Notes under the pieces: model-generated | The model's input: the letters and a program-made list of their open reading frames with translations, nothing else | Told to the model about the DNA's origin: nothing | Database searches by the model: none | Program-made: the position numbers and the translations under genes | Part shown: positions 1 through 8,773 of the stretch, piece after piece | Layout of the letters: the number at the start of each line of letters is the position of its first letter | Numbering within the stretch: position 1 is the first letter of the stretch | From: Nocardia brasiliensis NBRC 14402 | GTDB lineage: Bacteria; Actinomycetota; Actinomycetes; Mycobacteriales; Mycobacteriaceae | Direction of reading: 5' to 3' | Length of the DNA: 64,000 nucleotides | NCBI RefSeq assembly: GCF_000308475.2 | Contig: NZ_BAFT02000057.1 | Span: 334,558 to 398,557 of the forward strand

Positions 1-1
1 G

Positions 2-1084
2 GTGTTCTTTGCCTACGGACTCCCCGTCCTGGCCGCCCCGCTGACCGGGTGGCTGGTCGACCGGTTCTCTCGCCGCACTGTCAGCATCACCGCCCAAGCC
101 GCCGGCGCGGTCTACCTGTTGCCGCTGCTGCTGGTCGGCTCGGCAAGCCAGGTGTGGATCGTGTTCGCCGTCACCATCTGCTACGGCGCTGGCGGTGCGG
201 TGTTCAACGCCGCCCGCGGCGCTCTGCTCGCCGACATGTTGCCTGCGCCGGTCCGCCCGCGCGCCAACGCGATCATCGTCAGCAGCGGCCAGGTGATGAC
301 GATCATCGGCCCGCTGATCGGTGCAGGCCTGTACTCCTGGCACGGCGCCACCACCGTCATCCTCATCGACATCGCCAGCTTCGCGCTTTCCGCGGCGCTG
401 CTGTGGTTTCTGCCCGAACCCGACCGCGAGGCTCCGCCCAGCCAGAATCTGTTCACCGAATCGCTTGCGGGCCTGCGGTTCCTGCTGTCCACAACTGTGA
501 TGCTGCGGACCTCCCTCGCGCTGGCGATCTTGTTTGCGGCGATCGGTGTATTCGAGCCGGTCATCTTCCAGGTCGTTACCCTAGGGCTGGACAAGCCCGC
601 CGCGTTCGTCAGCGTCCTGCTATTCACCCAAGGCATCGGCGCCGCGGTGCTGGGCGCGCTCACCGGCCGCCTCGTCGGCCGCCTGGGACCCCTGGCGGCG
701 ATGAAAATGGCCGCCGCTGGCTGCGCGGCATCCACCATCCTGTTCGCGGTCCCCTCGACACCGGTCGTCGTGTTCGCCTGCATCGCACTCGGTGGGGCGT
801 TCGCGCTGCTGTCCGTCAGCGTCATGACCTACCTGCAGGACGTGGCACCGTCAGCGCAGCGTGGGCGGGTGATGGCTGCGGCGAACATGCTCATGATGCT
901 GCCCCAAACCCTGTTCATCGCCATCGGTTCCGGGCTCGTCGCCGCCGCGCCCTTCCGGGCGATCATCCTCGGCATGACCTGCGCGGCCGCCGCGGCATTC
1001 CTTGTGGCCCCACGGCGGCAAAGCTTCGCGCCCTCGGACACCGATCCAAGCCTGCAGCGTCCAGGTTCGGATGTCACCCACTGA
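2..1084 (+). CDS. MFS exporter, 5'-truncated by the window edge
   Basis: Major facilitator superfamily transporter of the EntS/MFS_3 drug- or siderophore-exporter kind, in the cytoplasmic membrane. About ten hydrophobic segments remain over 360 residues. The loop motif GWLVDRFSRR near the N-terminus is the conserved loop between TM2 and TM3 (G-x-x-x-D-R), so roughly 40-60 residues including TM1 probably lie outside the window. The second half carries a matching loop around GRLVGRLGP. The substrate cannot be read from the sequence. The next 190 bases hold no gene, so it appears to end its transcript here. The first codon in the window is GTG, but I do not regard it as the real start. Confidence 0.85.
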   Translation: MFFAYGLPVLAAPLTGWLVDRFSRRTVSITAQAAGAVYLLPLLLVGSASQVWIVFAVTICYGAGGAVFNAARGALLADMLPAPVRPRANAIIVSSGQVMTIIGPLIGAGLYSWHGATTVILIDIASFALSAALLWFLPEPDREAPPSQNLFTESLAGLRFLLSTTVMLRTSLALAILFAAIGVFEPVIFQVVTLGLDKPAAFVSVLLFTQGIGAAVLGALTGRLVGRLGPLAAMKMAAAGCAASTILFAVPSTPVVVFACIALGGAFALLSVSVMTYLQDVAPSAQRGRVMAAANMLMMLPQTLFIAIGSGLVAAAPFRAIILGMTCAAAAAFLVAPRRQSFAPSDTDPSLQRPGSDVTH

Positions 1085-1277
1085 GCATGAGCGGACCGGA
1101 GGCTGTCTGGTGGATCGCCTCCGCCCAAATCCCGCACCCCTGAATACGAAACCCGAGCCCGCAGGCAGCTCCCACCATATTCATACCCATCAGCGCCACC
1201 GGATGGCGGATAGAACCCAACGAACGTTCGAGGCAACGTCGGACGCTCGGGCGTCGGCCCGGTGTGGCCCCCCGGGG

Positions 1278-1640
1278 TCAGTGGTCACTGGGTCCGAGCT
1301 GGGCGGCGGTGACCTCTCCGTGGACGACGGCGAGGCTGACGCCGACGCCGCGGGAGATCTCACGCAGGGACTGGCCTTCGGTGCGGCCGGCGAGGATGGC
1401 GCGGCGTTGTCGTCGTCAACGACCCGGGGCCGCCCGCCAGTGCGGCCTTGGCGGCGCGCGGATTCCAGGCCGTCGCGGGTCTTGCGGGAGATGTCGCGGC
1501 GCCGGTCCTCGGCCAGCGCGAGTGCCAGGTCCAGGATCAGGCTGCGCTCGGTGTGCTCGCCCGTGGCGATGCCCTTGAGGATCTTTGTAGGCCATCCCGC
1601 TCGTCCATCAGGGCGGATCGGTAGGTCGTTCGGCAGGTCC
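1278..1640 (-). pseudogene. Serine recombinase (resolvase/invertase) C-terminal remnant, frameshifted
   Basis: The minus strand reads a typical end of a serine recombinase catalytic domain: an acidic/hydrophobic helix (LILDLALALAEDRRRDISRK), then RDGLESARRQGRTGGRPRVV, the junction to the DNA-binding domain. About base 1403 the frame breaks. A one-base shift restores a recombinase helix-turn-helix (AILAGRTEGQSLREISRG, then VGVSLAVVHGEV) ending at a TGA at 1278-1280. The catalytic N-terminal half with the active serine is absent. It is therefore a dead fragment of a mobile-element or phage recombinase. The frame break is directly visible; the origin is inferred from the family motif. Confidence 0.75.
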
Positions 1641-1772
1641 ACGCTGGGTTTGTAGAGGCGAGGTCCGAGTTAGATCCCCAGTTGCGATCACCTGGTGACA
1701 GCGACGGAACGGTGTGAGACTCTGATCCCACATCAGCAATGAACTGGCTATTCGATTGCGGAGGGGGCAGTT

Positions 1773-2456
1773 GTGAGGCGTTCATGTGTGTCTAGTCGTT
1801 GGCAGCAACGACTAGGTCATCGAATTCCGTTGCGTGCTGGGATGGCTGGCGTCGCGGTGCTTCTACTGATGGCGGGGGCGCAATCCGGGACCGCGGACCC
1901 TACCGCCAGCCCGCCGCCTCCATCATCGTCGTCAACGCCGCCGAGCAGCACACCGGCAACACCTTCGTCATCACCGGGAAAGACCCCGCTGCCGACTACC
2001 CGCGCGCCGCAACCGTCCTCGCCCACAACACCTTTACCCTCGCCGACGACGTCGGCGCCTGCAGTCACGACCACACCCCCGCCGTCGAACACCTCGCCGG
2101 CGAGCTCGGGGTGTACTCCGGGTACCCGGGTGCAGGCGCCGGAGAAGTGGGAGCCGACCAGCAATCCGCAGTCAACTGTGGTGCCAGGGCGGATGCGCTC
2201 GGACTGCCAGCAGATCCCGGACGGATTCACCAAGGCACAAGCTGATAAGGCCGAGACGATGGAGGCGGCGCTCGCGGCTCGCCCGCAGCAACGTACGGCG
2301 CGTGCCGCGGAGGGGTGCCAGGTGTATTGGCCTGCGCCGTATGAGGTGTGTGGCGCGATCCGCGACAAGTACAACGAACTGGGTGGCCCGAGCTCGTTTC
2401 TGCTGTATCCGACCTCCAACGAGCTGACCAACCCCGACGGGGTTGCACCACGATGA
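1773..2456 (+). CDS. Secreted Ser/Thr/Pro-rich protein with a truncated LGFP repeat
   Basis: GTG start preceded by a GGAGGGGG ribosome site. Residues 1-42 form a signal peptide (basic start, hydrophobic core AGVAVLLLMAGAQ, Ala-type cleavage). Residues 43-110 are a low-complexity Pro/Ser/Thr linker like those that span the mycolate cell wall. A Cys-containing domain follows, and the last 30 residues match the start of one LGFP repeat (KYNELGGPSSFLLYPTSNEL). LGFP repeats usually occur in tandem and anchor proteins in the envelope of mycolic-acid bacteria. Here the frame stops halfway through the first repeat, and no other frame continues it. The gene is either a truncated copy or a short variant; I favour truncation. 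Confidence 0.7.
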   Translation: MRRSCVSSRWQQRLGHRIPLRAGMAGVAVLLLMAGAQSGTADPTASPPPPSSSSTPPSSTPATPSSSPGKTPLPTTRAPQPSSPTTPLPSPTTSAPAVTTTPPPSNTSPASSGCTPGTRVQAPEKWEPTSNPQSTVVPGRMRSDCQQIPDGFTKAQADKAETMEAALAARPQQRTARAAEGCQVYWPAPYEVCGAIRDKYNELGGPSSFLLYPTSNELTNPDGVAPR

Positions 2457-2552
2457 ATGTGCGGTCTCGATCTTTCCGCTCTTGGGGGATCGTAACGGGT
2501 CGGTACGTTTGATTCGTAGTCACATCGAGCGGGGACGAGGTGAAGGGGTCCA

Positions 2553-2714
2553 ATGATGACATCGGGTACTGGCGAACAATCGAGGGGATCGGCCCGGTGC
2601 GCAGATGAGCCGCCGATACCGCTGGCCGGTCTTCGACTGGATGTGATTCGGTTGTGCGCGTGCATGTTTGACACTCCCGTGACCGAGTGCGAGTCCAGAC
2701 CGGAGGCGGCTTAG
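2553..2714 (+). CDS. Small reading frame (53 aa) directly upstream of mmpL
   Basis: ATG with AAGGGG four bases upstream, ending in TAG one base before the TTG start of the MmpL gene, so translation of the two could be coupled. The product begins MMTSGTGEQS and has two cysteines close together in RLCACMF, with two more nearby. No signal peptide, membrane segment or family is recognisable. It may be a real small protein, a regulatory leader peptide, or chance. Support is the start site and the tight junction only. Confidence 0.35.
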   Translation: MMTSGTGEQSRGSARCADEPPIPLAGLRLDVIRLCACMFDTPVTECESRPEAA

Positions 2715-2715
2715 G

Positions 2716-5100
2716 TTGTTCACGTGGTGGGGGGATCTGGTTTATCGGCTGCGGTTCGGGGTCATCGGTGTCGCGGTAGCGGGGCTGTTGGCGTTGGGTG
2801 CATACGGATTCGGGTTGGAGGATCATCTGGCCTCCGGTGGTCTGTTCGACCCCGGATCGGAGTCCTCGCAAGCCGGGCGACTAGCCGATGAGGCGTTCGG
2901 TCGCAACCATGACGTCGACGTGGCGCTGCTTTTTACCGCGCCGGAGGGTAAGACGGTCGATGATCCGGAGTTCGCCGGCACGGTCACCGATCATCTCAAT
3001 AGCCTGCCGCGCGACTATCCCGACCAGATCACTGGGATCAACGCCGCGTATTGGCGGACCGAGACCGGCAAGGCCAGCGGCTCGGTCGCGGCGACCAAGG
3101 ACCGCAGGCATGCGATCGCGTTGATCGCCATTCGCGGCGATACCGACACCGAGATGGTGCGCAACTATCGCAAGGTGAAAGACGTCTTCGCTATCCCTGG
3201 TGTCGAGGTGCAGGTCAGCGGGATACAAGCGATCGCAGGAACTTTGAACGATCGGATGTCCGACGATATCCGCCGGATGGAAGTCATCGCGCTGCCTGCG
3301 GTGGGGTTGTTGCTGTTCTTCATCTTCGGCGGGATCGTCGCCGCAGCCTTGCCCTTGACCATCGGCGTCCTGACGATGATCGGCTCGATGGGCATCATGC
3401 GGATCTTCACCAACTTCACCGAGGTCAACTCCTTCGTATCCTCGGTCGTGACGCTGATCGGGCTGGGTCTCGCGATCGACTACGGGCTGTTCATCGTGAG
3501 CAGATTCCGCGAAGAGATCGCCGAAGGCTATGACACGAGCGCAGCGGTCCGCCGCTCGGTGATGACCGCGGGCCGCACCGTGGTGTTCTCGGCGACGATG
3601 ATCATCGCCAGCCTCGGCGGCATGCTGCTGTTCCCCCAGGGCTTCCTCAAATCCATGGCCTACGGCGCTATCACCACAGTGACACTGGCCGCGCTCACCG
3701 CAATCACCGTGCTGCCCGCGATCCTCGCTGTCCTCGGTAAACGAGTAGACGCATTGGGGCTCAAACGGTTCCGCAGGACCAAGACCGCCGAGGAGATCGA
3801 GAACAGCTTCTGGGGCCGTATGACGGTCTGGGTGATGAAGCACCCGATAAAGATCACCATCTCGATCTGCATCGCACTGGTTCTGCTGATCCTGCCGGTG
3901 CAGAATCTGCTCTTCGGTGGGCTCAGCGAAAAGTATCTGCCCCCTGACGATGAGGTCCGCCAGGCCAAAGAACAGATCGATACCTACTTCCCGATGCGCA
4001 GATCCGACCCGCTCGAGCTCGTCTTCGTCTCCGGTGACAGCAACGCGGTGGGGGCAGCGTGGAAACAAGCCAACCAAGCGCCCGGGCTCACCACCCCCTT
4101 CGAAGTACCGTCACGCGCCAACGATCGACCTGAGGTCTACCGCACCAAAGCAAGCGTGGTCGACATCAACGACGCAGGCAAGACGATCGACTACCTACGG
4201 TCCCTCGAACTGCCGGACGGGGTGAGGATGCTGGTCGGAGGGCTGCCCGCGATGCAGAAAGACAGCATCGATGCCCTGCTGGTTCGCATACCGTTCATGG
4301 TGGTGCTCGTCCTATTCGTCACCACCCTGTTGATGTTCCTGACTTTCGGCTCCCTGGTGCTCCCTATCAAGGCTGCTTTGATGAGCGCGCTCGGATTGGG
4401 TTCGACGCTGGGCATTTTGACCTGGATCTTCATCGACGGGCACGGCGCAGGACTGCTCAACTTCACCCCGCAACCGATCATGGCACCAGTACTGGTACTG
4501 ATCATCGCGATCATCTACGGCTTGTCCACCGACTACGAGGTCTTCCTGCTGTCGAGAATGGTCGAAGCACGAGCACAAGGCGCTTCCACCACCGAGGCGG
4601 TGCGCATCGGGACCGCCCATACCGGGCGCATCATCACCGCAGCCGCGCTGATCCTGCTCGTCGTGACCGGTGCGTTCGCATTCTCCGATCTGGTGATGAT
4701 GCAGTACATGGCCTACGGCATGATCGCCGCACTGTTCATCGACGCCACCATCCTGCGCATGCTGCTCGTGCCGGCCACGATGAAGCTGCTCGGCGACGAC
4801 TGCTGGTGGGCACCTCCCTGGCTGAAGAAGATCCAACAGAAGATCGGCCTCGGTGAACCCATCCTCGAACACGAACATCCCGGCGGCGAAGTCGTCGACC
4901 TGGTCGAAACCACCCCCATCACCGATCCAGTCACCGAACAACTCACCACAGTCGGCGACGTGCGACCAACGATGAGTAAACCGATCTCCCACAACTCTCT
5001 ACCGAGGATCGGACAACCTCGTGGGCACCGACTCCCGCGGCCACCTCGAACCTTTCACACCGACGACTCCGAAGCACCCACTCGCCCGATCGGCAAATGA
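2716..5100 (+). CDS. MmpL-family RND transporter
   Basis: 794-residue RND-type membrane protein of the MmpL family, which use the proton gradient to export lipids or siderophores across the cytoplasmic membrane of mycolic-acid bacteria. Layout: TM1 near residue 15, a first periplasmic domain to about 185, five TM segments to about 335, TM7 near 385, a second periplasmic domain to about 520, and five more TMs to about 690. Both halves keep the Asp-Tyr proton-relay pair: D255-Y256 in GLAIDYG and D606-Y607 in LSTDYE. The last ~100 residues are a polar cytoplasmic tail. The TTG start is chosen because GGAGG lies nine bases upstream. No MmpS, acyl-CoA synthase or polyketide synthase is adjacent, so the cargo is unknown. 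Confidence 0.93.
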   Translation: MFTWWGDLVYRLRFGVIGVAVAGLLALGAYGFGLEDHLASGGLFDPGSESSQAGRLADEAFGRNHDVDVALLFTAPEGKTVDDPEFAGTVTDHLNSLPRDYPDQITGINAAYWRTETGKASGSVAATKDRRHAIALIAIRGDTDTEMVRNYRKVKDVFAIPGVEVQVSGIQAIAGTLNDRMSDDIRRMEVIALPAVGLLLFFIFGGIVAAALPLTIGVLTMIGSMGIMRIFTNFTEVNSFVSSVVTLIGLGLAIDYGLFIVSRFREEIAEGYDTSAAVRRSVMTAGRTVVFSATMIIASLGGMLLFPQGFLKSMAYGAITTVTLAALTAITVLPAILAVLGKRVDALGLKRFRRTKTAEEIENSFWGRMTVWVMKHPIKITISICIALVLLILPVQNLLFGGLSEKYLPPDDEVRQAKEQIDTYFPMRRSDPLELVFVSGDSNAVGAAWKQANQAPGLTTPFEVPSRANDRPEVYRTKASVVDINDAGKTIDYLRSLELPDGVRMLVGGLPAMQKDSIDALLVRIPFMVVLVLFVTTLLMFLTFGSLVLPIKAALMSALGLGSTLGILTWIFIDGHGAGLLNFTPQPIMAPVLVLIIAIIYGLSTDYEVFLLSRMVEARAQGASTTEAVRIGTAHTGRIITAAALILLVVTGAFAFSDLVMMQYMAYGMIAALFIDATILRMLLVPATMKLLGDDCWWAPPWLKKIQQKIGLGEPILEHEHPGGEVVDLVETTPITDPVTEQLTTVGDVRPTMSKPISHNSLPRIGQPRGHRLPRPPRTFHTDDSEAPTRPIGK

Positions 5101-5413
5101 CCCCCGGACACCGGCAGGCCTGCGGCGCTGCGGCACAACATCTTTCGTCGCGAAAAGTGCGCCAGATCCTGAAACCACCGGCACCACACCTGTTGCGATC
5201 TGCTGCGGGACTGCCTCGACTAGTGGTGGTCGAGGCGTCGGGACTGTTGTCCGTGTATTCGTATAGTGGCCGAGGTCGGCGGCGTCGCTCACATCGGGCT
5301 TCTTCGACCGAAACCCGGCACTCGACCTCGCAGCGCCGATCCGATGAACCCGATGCGGGCCGAGGCGGGTGGATGCAGGGCGGCGGCGCGGGTGTATGAC
5401 CATAGCCGTCAAC
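5101..5413. other. Gap with no recognisable gene
   Basis: 313 bases between the end of the MmpL gene and the end of the AhpD-like gene, which point toward each other. Open frames here show no start-site or family support. No strong hairpin was seen. Confidence 0.5.
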
Positions 5414-6076
5414 TCATGCTGCCGCGCTCATGCGAATCGCCGTGGTGGCTTCCCGCGCTGCCTGGCACACCGACTTGCCCCGCATCCGTGCGGTGCGTAG
5501 GCCTGGAGCGATCGATCCCAGGATGTACGCGCTGCCGATGATGAGTTCGTCGAATAGCCTGCTGCCGGGGACTTTTCGGCCTTGACGGCGGCGGATGAGG
5601 GCCTCGAGGGTGTTGCCTGCCAGATTCGACAACGTAGTCGTGCGGATAACGGTGTCCAGGTCGCGGCGTTGCTGATCGGTGAACCGGGTCGCCAGGGTTC
5701 GTTCGAGATGCTCGCCCGCGGTGCCGAGCCCGGCCTCGGCGCGACTCTGCGCCCACATGACGGCGATCGCGTGGTCTTCGTCGATGGTGTCGGGATCCAT
5801 GCCCGCGAACTCGGCCAGTTCACGGATTCCGGTTCCGGCGGCCAGGGCGGTCTCTTGATGAATGTAGGTGCAGAAGGCGCAGGCGTTGGCTGTGGACACT
5901 GCCAGCATCACCTCTTCACACAACTGTGGGTCCAGGCGTTGCTCGCCGAAGATCGCGCGTGCGTCGGCGCGGCGGCTGAGCAGAACCCGTACGTCGGCGA
6001 GGAGTCGAGGCAGGGTGTAGAAGCGTTTGCGGAATACCGCCGGGCCCGGCGTGAGCTGTTTGTTCGACGAAGACAT
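5414..6076 (-). CDS. Carboxymuconolactone decarboxylase / AhpD-like protein
   Basis: 220 residues with the AhpD-type motif C66-x-x-C69-x-x-x-H73 (NACAFCTYIHQ), the redox centre of the alkylhydroperoxidase D-like branch of the CMD family. Members act as peroxide-reducing thiol proteins or small-molecule decarboxylases; the CxxC argues for a redox role. The ATG at 6076 is chosen because AAGGAGAA lies just upstream. A GTG twelve codons earlier would overlap the amidase stop but lacks a site. It lies downstream of the amidase in the same direction with 32 bases between, so the two are probably co-transcribed. Confidence 0.85.
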   Translation of the reverse strand: MSSSNKQLTPGPAVFRKRFYTLPRLLADVRVLLSRRADARAIFGEQRLDPQLCEEVMLAVSTANACAFCTYIHQETALAAGTGIRELAEFAGMDPDTIDEDHAIAVMWAQSRAEAGLGTAGEHLERTLATRFTDQQRRDLDTVIRTTTLSNLAGNTLEALIRRRQGRKVPGSRLFDELIIGSAYILGSIAPGLRTARMRGKSVCQAAREATTAIRMSAAA

Positions 6077-6108
6077 CCGATTCTCCTTGTGCTGGTTGCT
6101 CGGTGATG

Positions 6109-7620
6109 TCACCTGGCAGATGCTGCGGGTGTGTCGAGTACGGGCTCCGGCGGTTCGAGATGCGCCCAGGGACTTGCGATTTCCAGTTGGGCGGCGAGTT
6201 GCAGGAGTAGGTATTCGCTACCGGGGCCGCCGATGAGTTGGGTGCCGAGCGGGAGCCCGTCGGGGGTGCGGTAGAGGGGGACGTTCATGGCGGGCCGGCC
6301 GGTGATATTGGCCAACTGGGTGAACGGGACGACCGCGAGGTTGGCGATCACGTGGTCGCGGAAGATCTTGTTGTGGGTGATCGGGCGGCCGGCGCCGACT
6401 GTCAGCAGTGGGGCGGCGATGAGCTTGAGCGCTGGCGGGGTCTCGAGTTGGCCGATCCGTGGTGCGGGTTCGGCGACGGTGGGGGTGAGGAGCAGGTCGT
6501 ATTTCTCGTGGAAATCGGCGAGGGCTCGGGTGTAGTCGTTCCAGCGTTCGTAGGCGGCGACCAGCTCGTGGGCCGGGGTGGTTCGCCCGGCGGCGGCCAA
6601 TACGCGTGTGTCGAAGGCGAAGTCTCGTTCGGCCGCGCCGGTGCGCCGGCGAATCTGGGCGACATCGGCGGCGACGTGTGCGCTCCAGATCGTGGTGAAG
6701 TCGGCCGCCAGCGCTCGGCCGTCGAATTCGGGTGCCGTGTAGTCGATGTGGTGCCCCAGTGATTCCAGCAGGGCTGCGGTGTGTTCGGTCGCGCGTACCG
6801 CTTCGCTGTGCACCGTGGTGCCGATCGGGGATTCGGATGCGACGCCGATGCGCAGTCGGCGGGGTGGTTCGGTCACCGCGTCGGCGAAGACACAGCCGGG
6901 GCCGTCGTGGCGGTACCGGGCACCGGGATCCGGTCCGGCGAGAATGTCGAGCATGGCGGCGGTGTCGCGGACGCTGCGGGACAGGACTCCCTCGGTCGCG
7001 AGGCCGTGCAGGTAATCGCCTCCCTTGGTACCGCACGGCAGCAGCCCGCGGCCGGGTTTGAGCCCGAACAGTCCGGTCCAGGCGGCCGGGATCCGGATCG
7101 AGCCGCCGCCGTCGTTGCCGCCTGCTACGGGCACGATGCCCGCGGCTACCGCGGTGGCCGAGCCACCCGACGAGCCGCCGGGAGAGCGGTGCAGGTCCCA
7201 CGGGTTGCGGGTGGCGCCGTAGGCCGAGGTCTCGGTGACGGGCTTGATCCCTAGCTCGGGAACGGTGGTCTTGCCGAAGATCACCAGTCCGGCCTCGATC
7301 CAGCGGCGCACCATGATGCTGTGGTTGCCGGCCGGAAATTTCTGTAGCGCGCGGGTTCCCGAAGCCGTCGGATAGCCGGCGTAATCCTGCGACAAATCTT
7401 TGATGAGGAACGGGACCCCGGCGAAAGCGCCCTCGATCGGATTCGCCGCGGTAGCACGGCCGACCTCGGCCATGAGCAGGCTCACCGCGTTCAGGGCCGG
7501 GTCGACCTGTTCACAGCGGGCGAGTGCGGCCGCGAGTAGATCCGTGGGGTGGAGCTGTTTGTCGGCGACGAGGTGCGCGAGGCCGATCGCGTCGTGGGCT
7601 CGATATTCGTCGTACCGCAT
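6109..7620 (-). CDS. Amidase, amidase-signature family
   Basis: 503 residues, full length for the family. The Ser-cisSer-Lys catalytic triad is intact: K74 (FLIKDLS), cis-Ser150 in GGSSGGS, and nucleophile Ser174 in GGNDGGGSIRIP. These cytosolic enzymes hydrolyse carboxamides to acids and ammonia; the substrate is not predictable, and GatA is unlikely because no GatB/GatC neighbours exist. AGGAG lies upstream of the ATG. It is the first gene of a two-gene operon with the AhpD-like protein and is divergent from a TetR gene with an inverted repeat between them, which suggests induction by a small molecule that the operon degrades. Confidence 0.92.
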   Translation of the reverse strand: MRYDEYRAHDAIGLAHLVADKQLHPTDLLAAALARCEQVDPALNAVSLLMAEVGRATAANPIEGAFAGVPFLIKDLSQDYAGYPTASGTRALQKFPAGNHSIMVRRWIEAGLVIFGKTTVPELGIKPVTETSAYGATRNPWDLHRSPGGSSGGSATAVAAGIVPVAGGNDGGGSIRIPAAWTGLFGLKPGRGLLPCGTKGGDYLHGLATEGVLSRSVRDTAAMLDILAGPDPGARYRHDGPGCVFADAVTEPPRRLRIGVASESPIGTTVHSEAVRATEHTAALLESLGHHIDYTAPEFDGRALAADFTTIWSAHVAADVAQIRRRTGAAERDFAFDTRVLAAAGRTTPAHELVAAYERWNDYTRALADFHEKYDLLLTPTVAEPAPRIGQLETPPALKLIAAPLLTVGAGRPITHNKIFRDHVIANLAVVPFTQLANITGRPAMNVPLYRTPDGLPLGTQLIGGPGSEYLLLQLAAQLEIASPWAHLEPPEPVLDTPAASAR

Positions 7621-7669
7621 AGGCGCTCCTAGAGCGTGATCAGCAGGTAGCTCGACGATAGCAGGTCCA

Positions 7670-7687
7670 GTCGGTTACGCAACCGAC
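7670..7687. promoter_or_regulatory. Likely TetR operator (inverted repeat)
   Basis: Perfect inverted repeat GTCGGTT-ACGC-AACCGAC, 7-base arms with a 4-base spacer, in the 116-base divergent promoter region between the amidase operon and the TetR gene at 7737. Position and symmetry fit an autoregulatory TetR site; binding is inferred. Confidence 0.6.
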
Positions 7688-7736
7688 CGGTCCGCCTATC
7701 CGGGAATCGGCGGTTGACCAGCTACGATGACTGGCG

Positions 7737-8342
7737 ATGAGCGAACCTCGAATCGACGGCCGCAAGCTCCGCTACCAGCATCGTCGTCCCGAGTTGCTGA
7801 CTGCGGCGACGGAGTATGTGCTCGACCACGGTGTCGCAGATCTGTCGTTGCGCCCGCTGGCGACCGCGCTTGGGGTCAGTCATGGGACGCTGATCCGGCA
7901 CTTTCAGACGAAAGAGGCGCTCATCGCCGAAGTGCTGGGCTGCATTCGGGCGGATTTCGAAACGCGCTTGCTCTCAGTGGAACTGAGCGGCGATGCGTCG
8001 GGAATCGAGGTGCTGCGCGGGATCTGGCGCCGCCTGTGCCAGCCGCGGGAGATGCGGCAATTCCGGGTGCTGTTCGAATTGGCTGCCGCCGTGGGCTATT
8101 CGGACACTCGCGACACCACCTTGCCCGAGACGCTGATCACGAACTGGATCACGCTCATCGCGCAACCCCTGATCCGTTTCGGATGTCCCCCCGAAATCGC
8201 GCCTGAACTTGCGACATTCGTGCTGGCCCAGATTCGCGGGTTACAGATCGACCTGATGACCACCGGCGACCGCGACCGGGCGGACGGAGCCTTCGAGTTG
8301 ATGCTCGCCCTGATCGAACACGCACGCGTCGACTTGATCTGA
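7737..8342 (+). CDS. TetR/AcrR-family transcriptional regulator
   Basis: 201 residues. The N-terminal helix-turn-helix spans about residues 15-60 (LLTAATEYVLDHGVADLSLR, then GVSHGTLIRHFQTKEALIAEV), the standard TetR layout. The C-terminal ligand domain is unassigned. It is divergent from the amidase/AhpD-like operon with a clean inverted repeat at 7670-7687 between them, so it most likely represses both itself and that operon until a ligand binds. Confidence 0.9.
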   Translation: MSEPRIDGRKLRYQHRRPELLTAATEYVLDHGVADLSLRPLATALGVSHGTLIRHFQTKEALIAEVLGCIRADFETRLLSVELSGDASGIEVLRGIWRRLCQPREMRQFRVLFELAAAVGYSDTRDTTLPETLITNWITLIAQPLIRFGCPPEIAPELATFVLAQIRGLQIDLMTTGDRDRADGAFELMLALIEHARVDLI

Positions 8343-8773
8343 CCCACGCCCGGTAACGATCGGCTTAACGGCGGTGGACCGTTCGTGACGTCTGCCTCAA
8401 AGACCTTGACCGGGGTTGCCGGCGTTTCGACGAATCCCCACCCGCAGAACGCGAACTGCTCGCCAAGCAATGCGAGAACGCGTTCCAATCCTGCTGGTCG
8501 GGTTCTCCGAATGGCAACGCGACGATCCGTCACGATGACTGCTGACAAACCCGGCCGTGTGGCGGGCCGGTTGGGTACTGCCGTACCGGAATCAGACTGG
8601 TGCAGTGAGGTCGCGATTCGCGGTGCTGGGGGCACCGAGCAGATGCTCACCGTGTGTGTCTGCAGCGCTCCGTTGTCGTTTCTGGGTTCGCGCGGGTAAG
8701 CGATAGCGGCTCGGTCGGCCAAGGCACTTCGTGGGCGTGTACTCCACCGTCGCGCGCATGCCGGTGCGCGGCC
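8343..8773. other. Gap with only weak reading frames
   Basis: 431 bases between the TetR gene and the 3' end of the SMI1/KNR4-type gene. A minus-strand frame running into the TetR gene includes a protein-like stretch (LLGEQFAFCGWGFVETPATP), but it has no plausible start or family match. It may be a decayed gene fragment. Confidence 0.4.

Noticed and set aside
8096..8722. Minus-strand frame antisense to the TetR gene with a protein-like segment
   Set aside because: Only ~20 residues look protein-like, no start site was found, and most of it lies opposite a well-supported TetR gene. Noted only as a gap.
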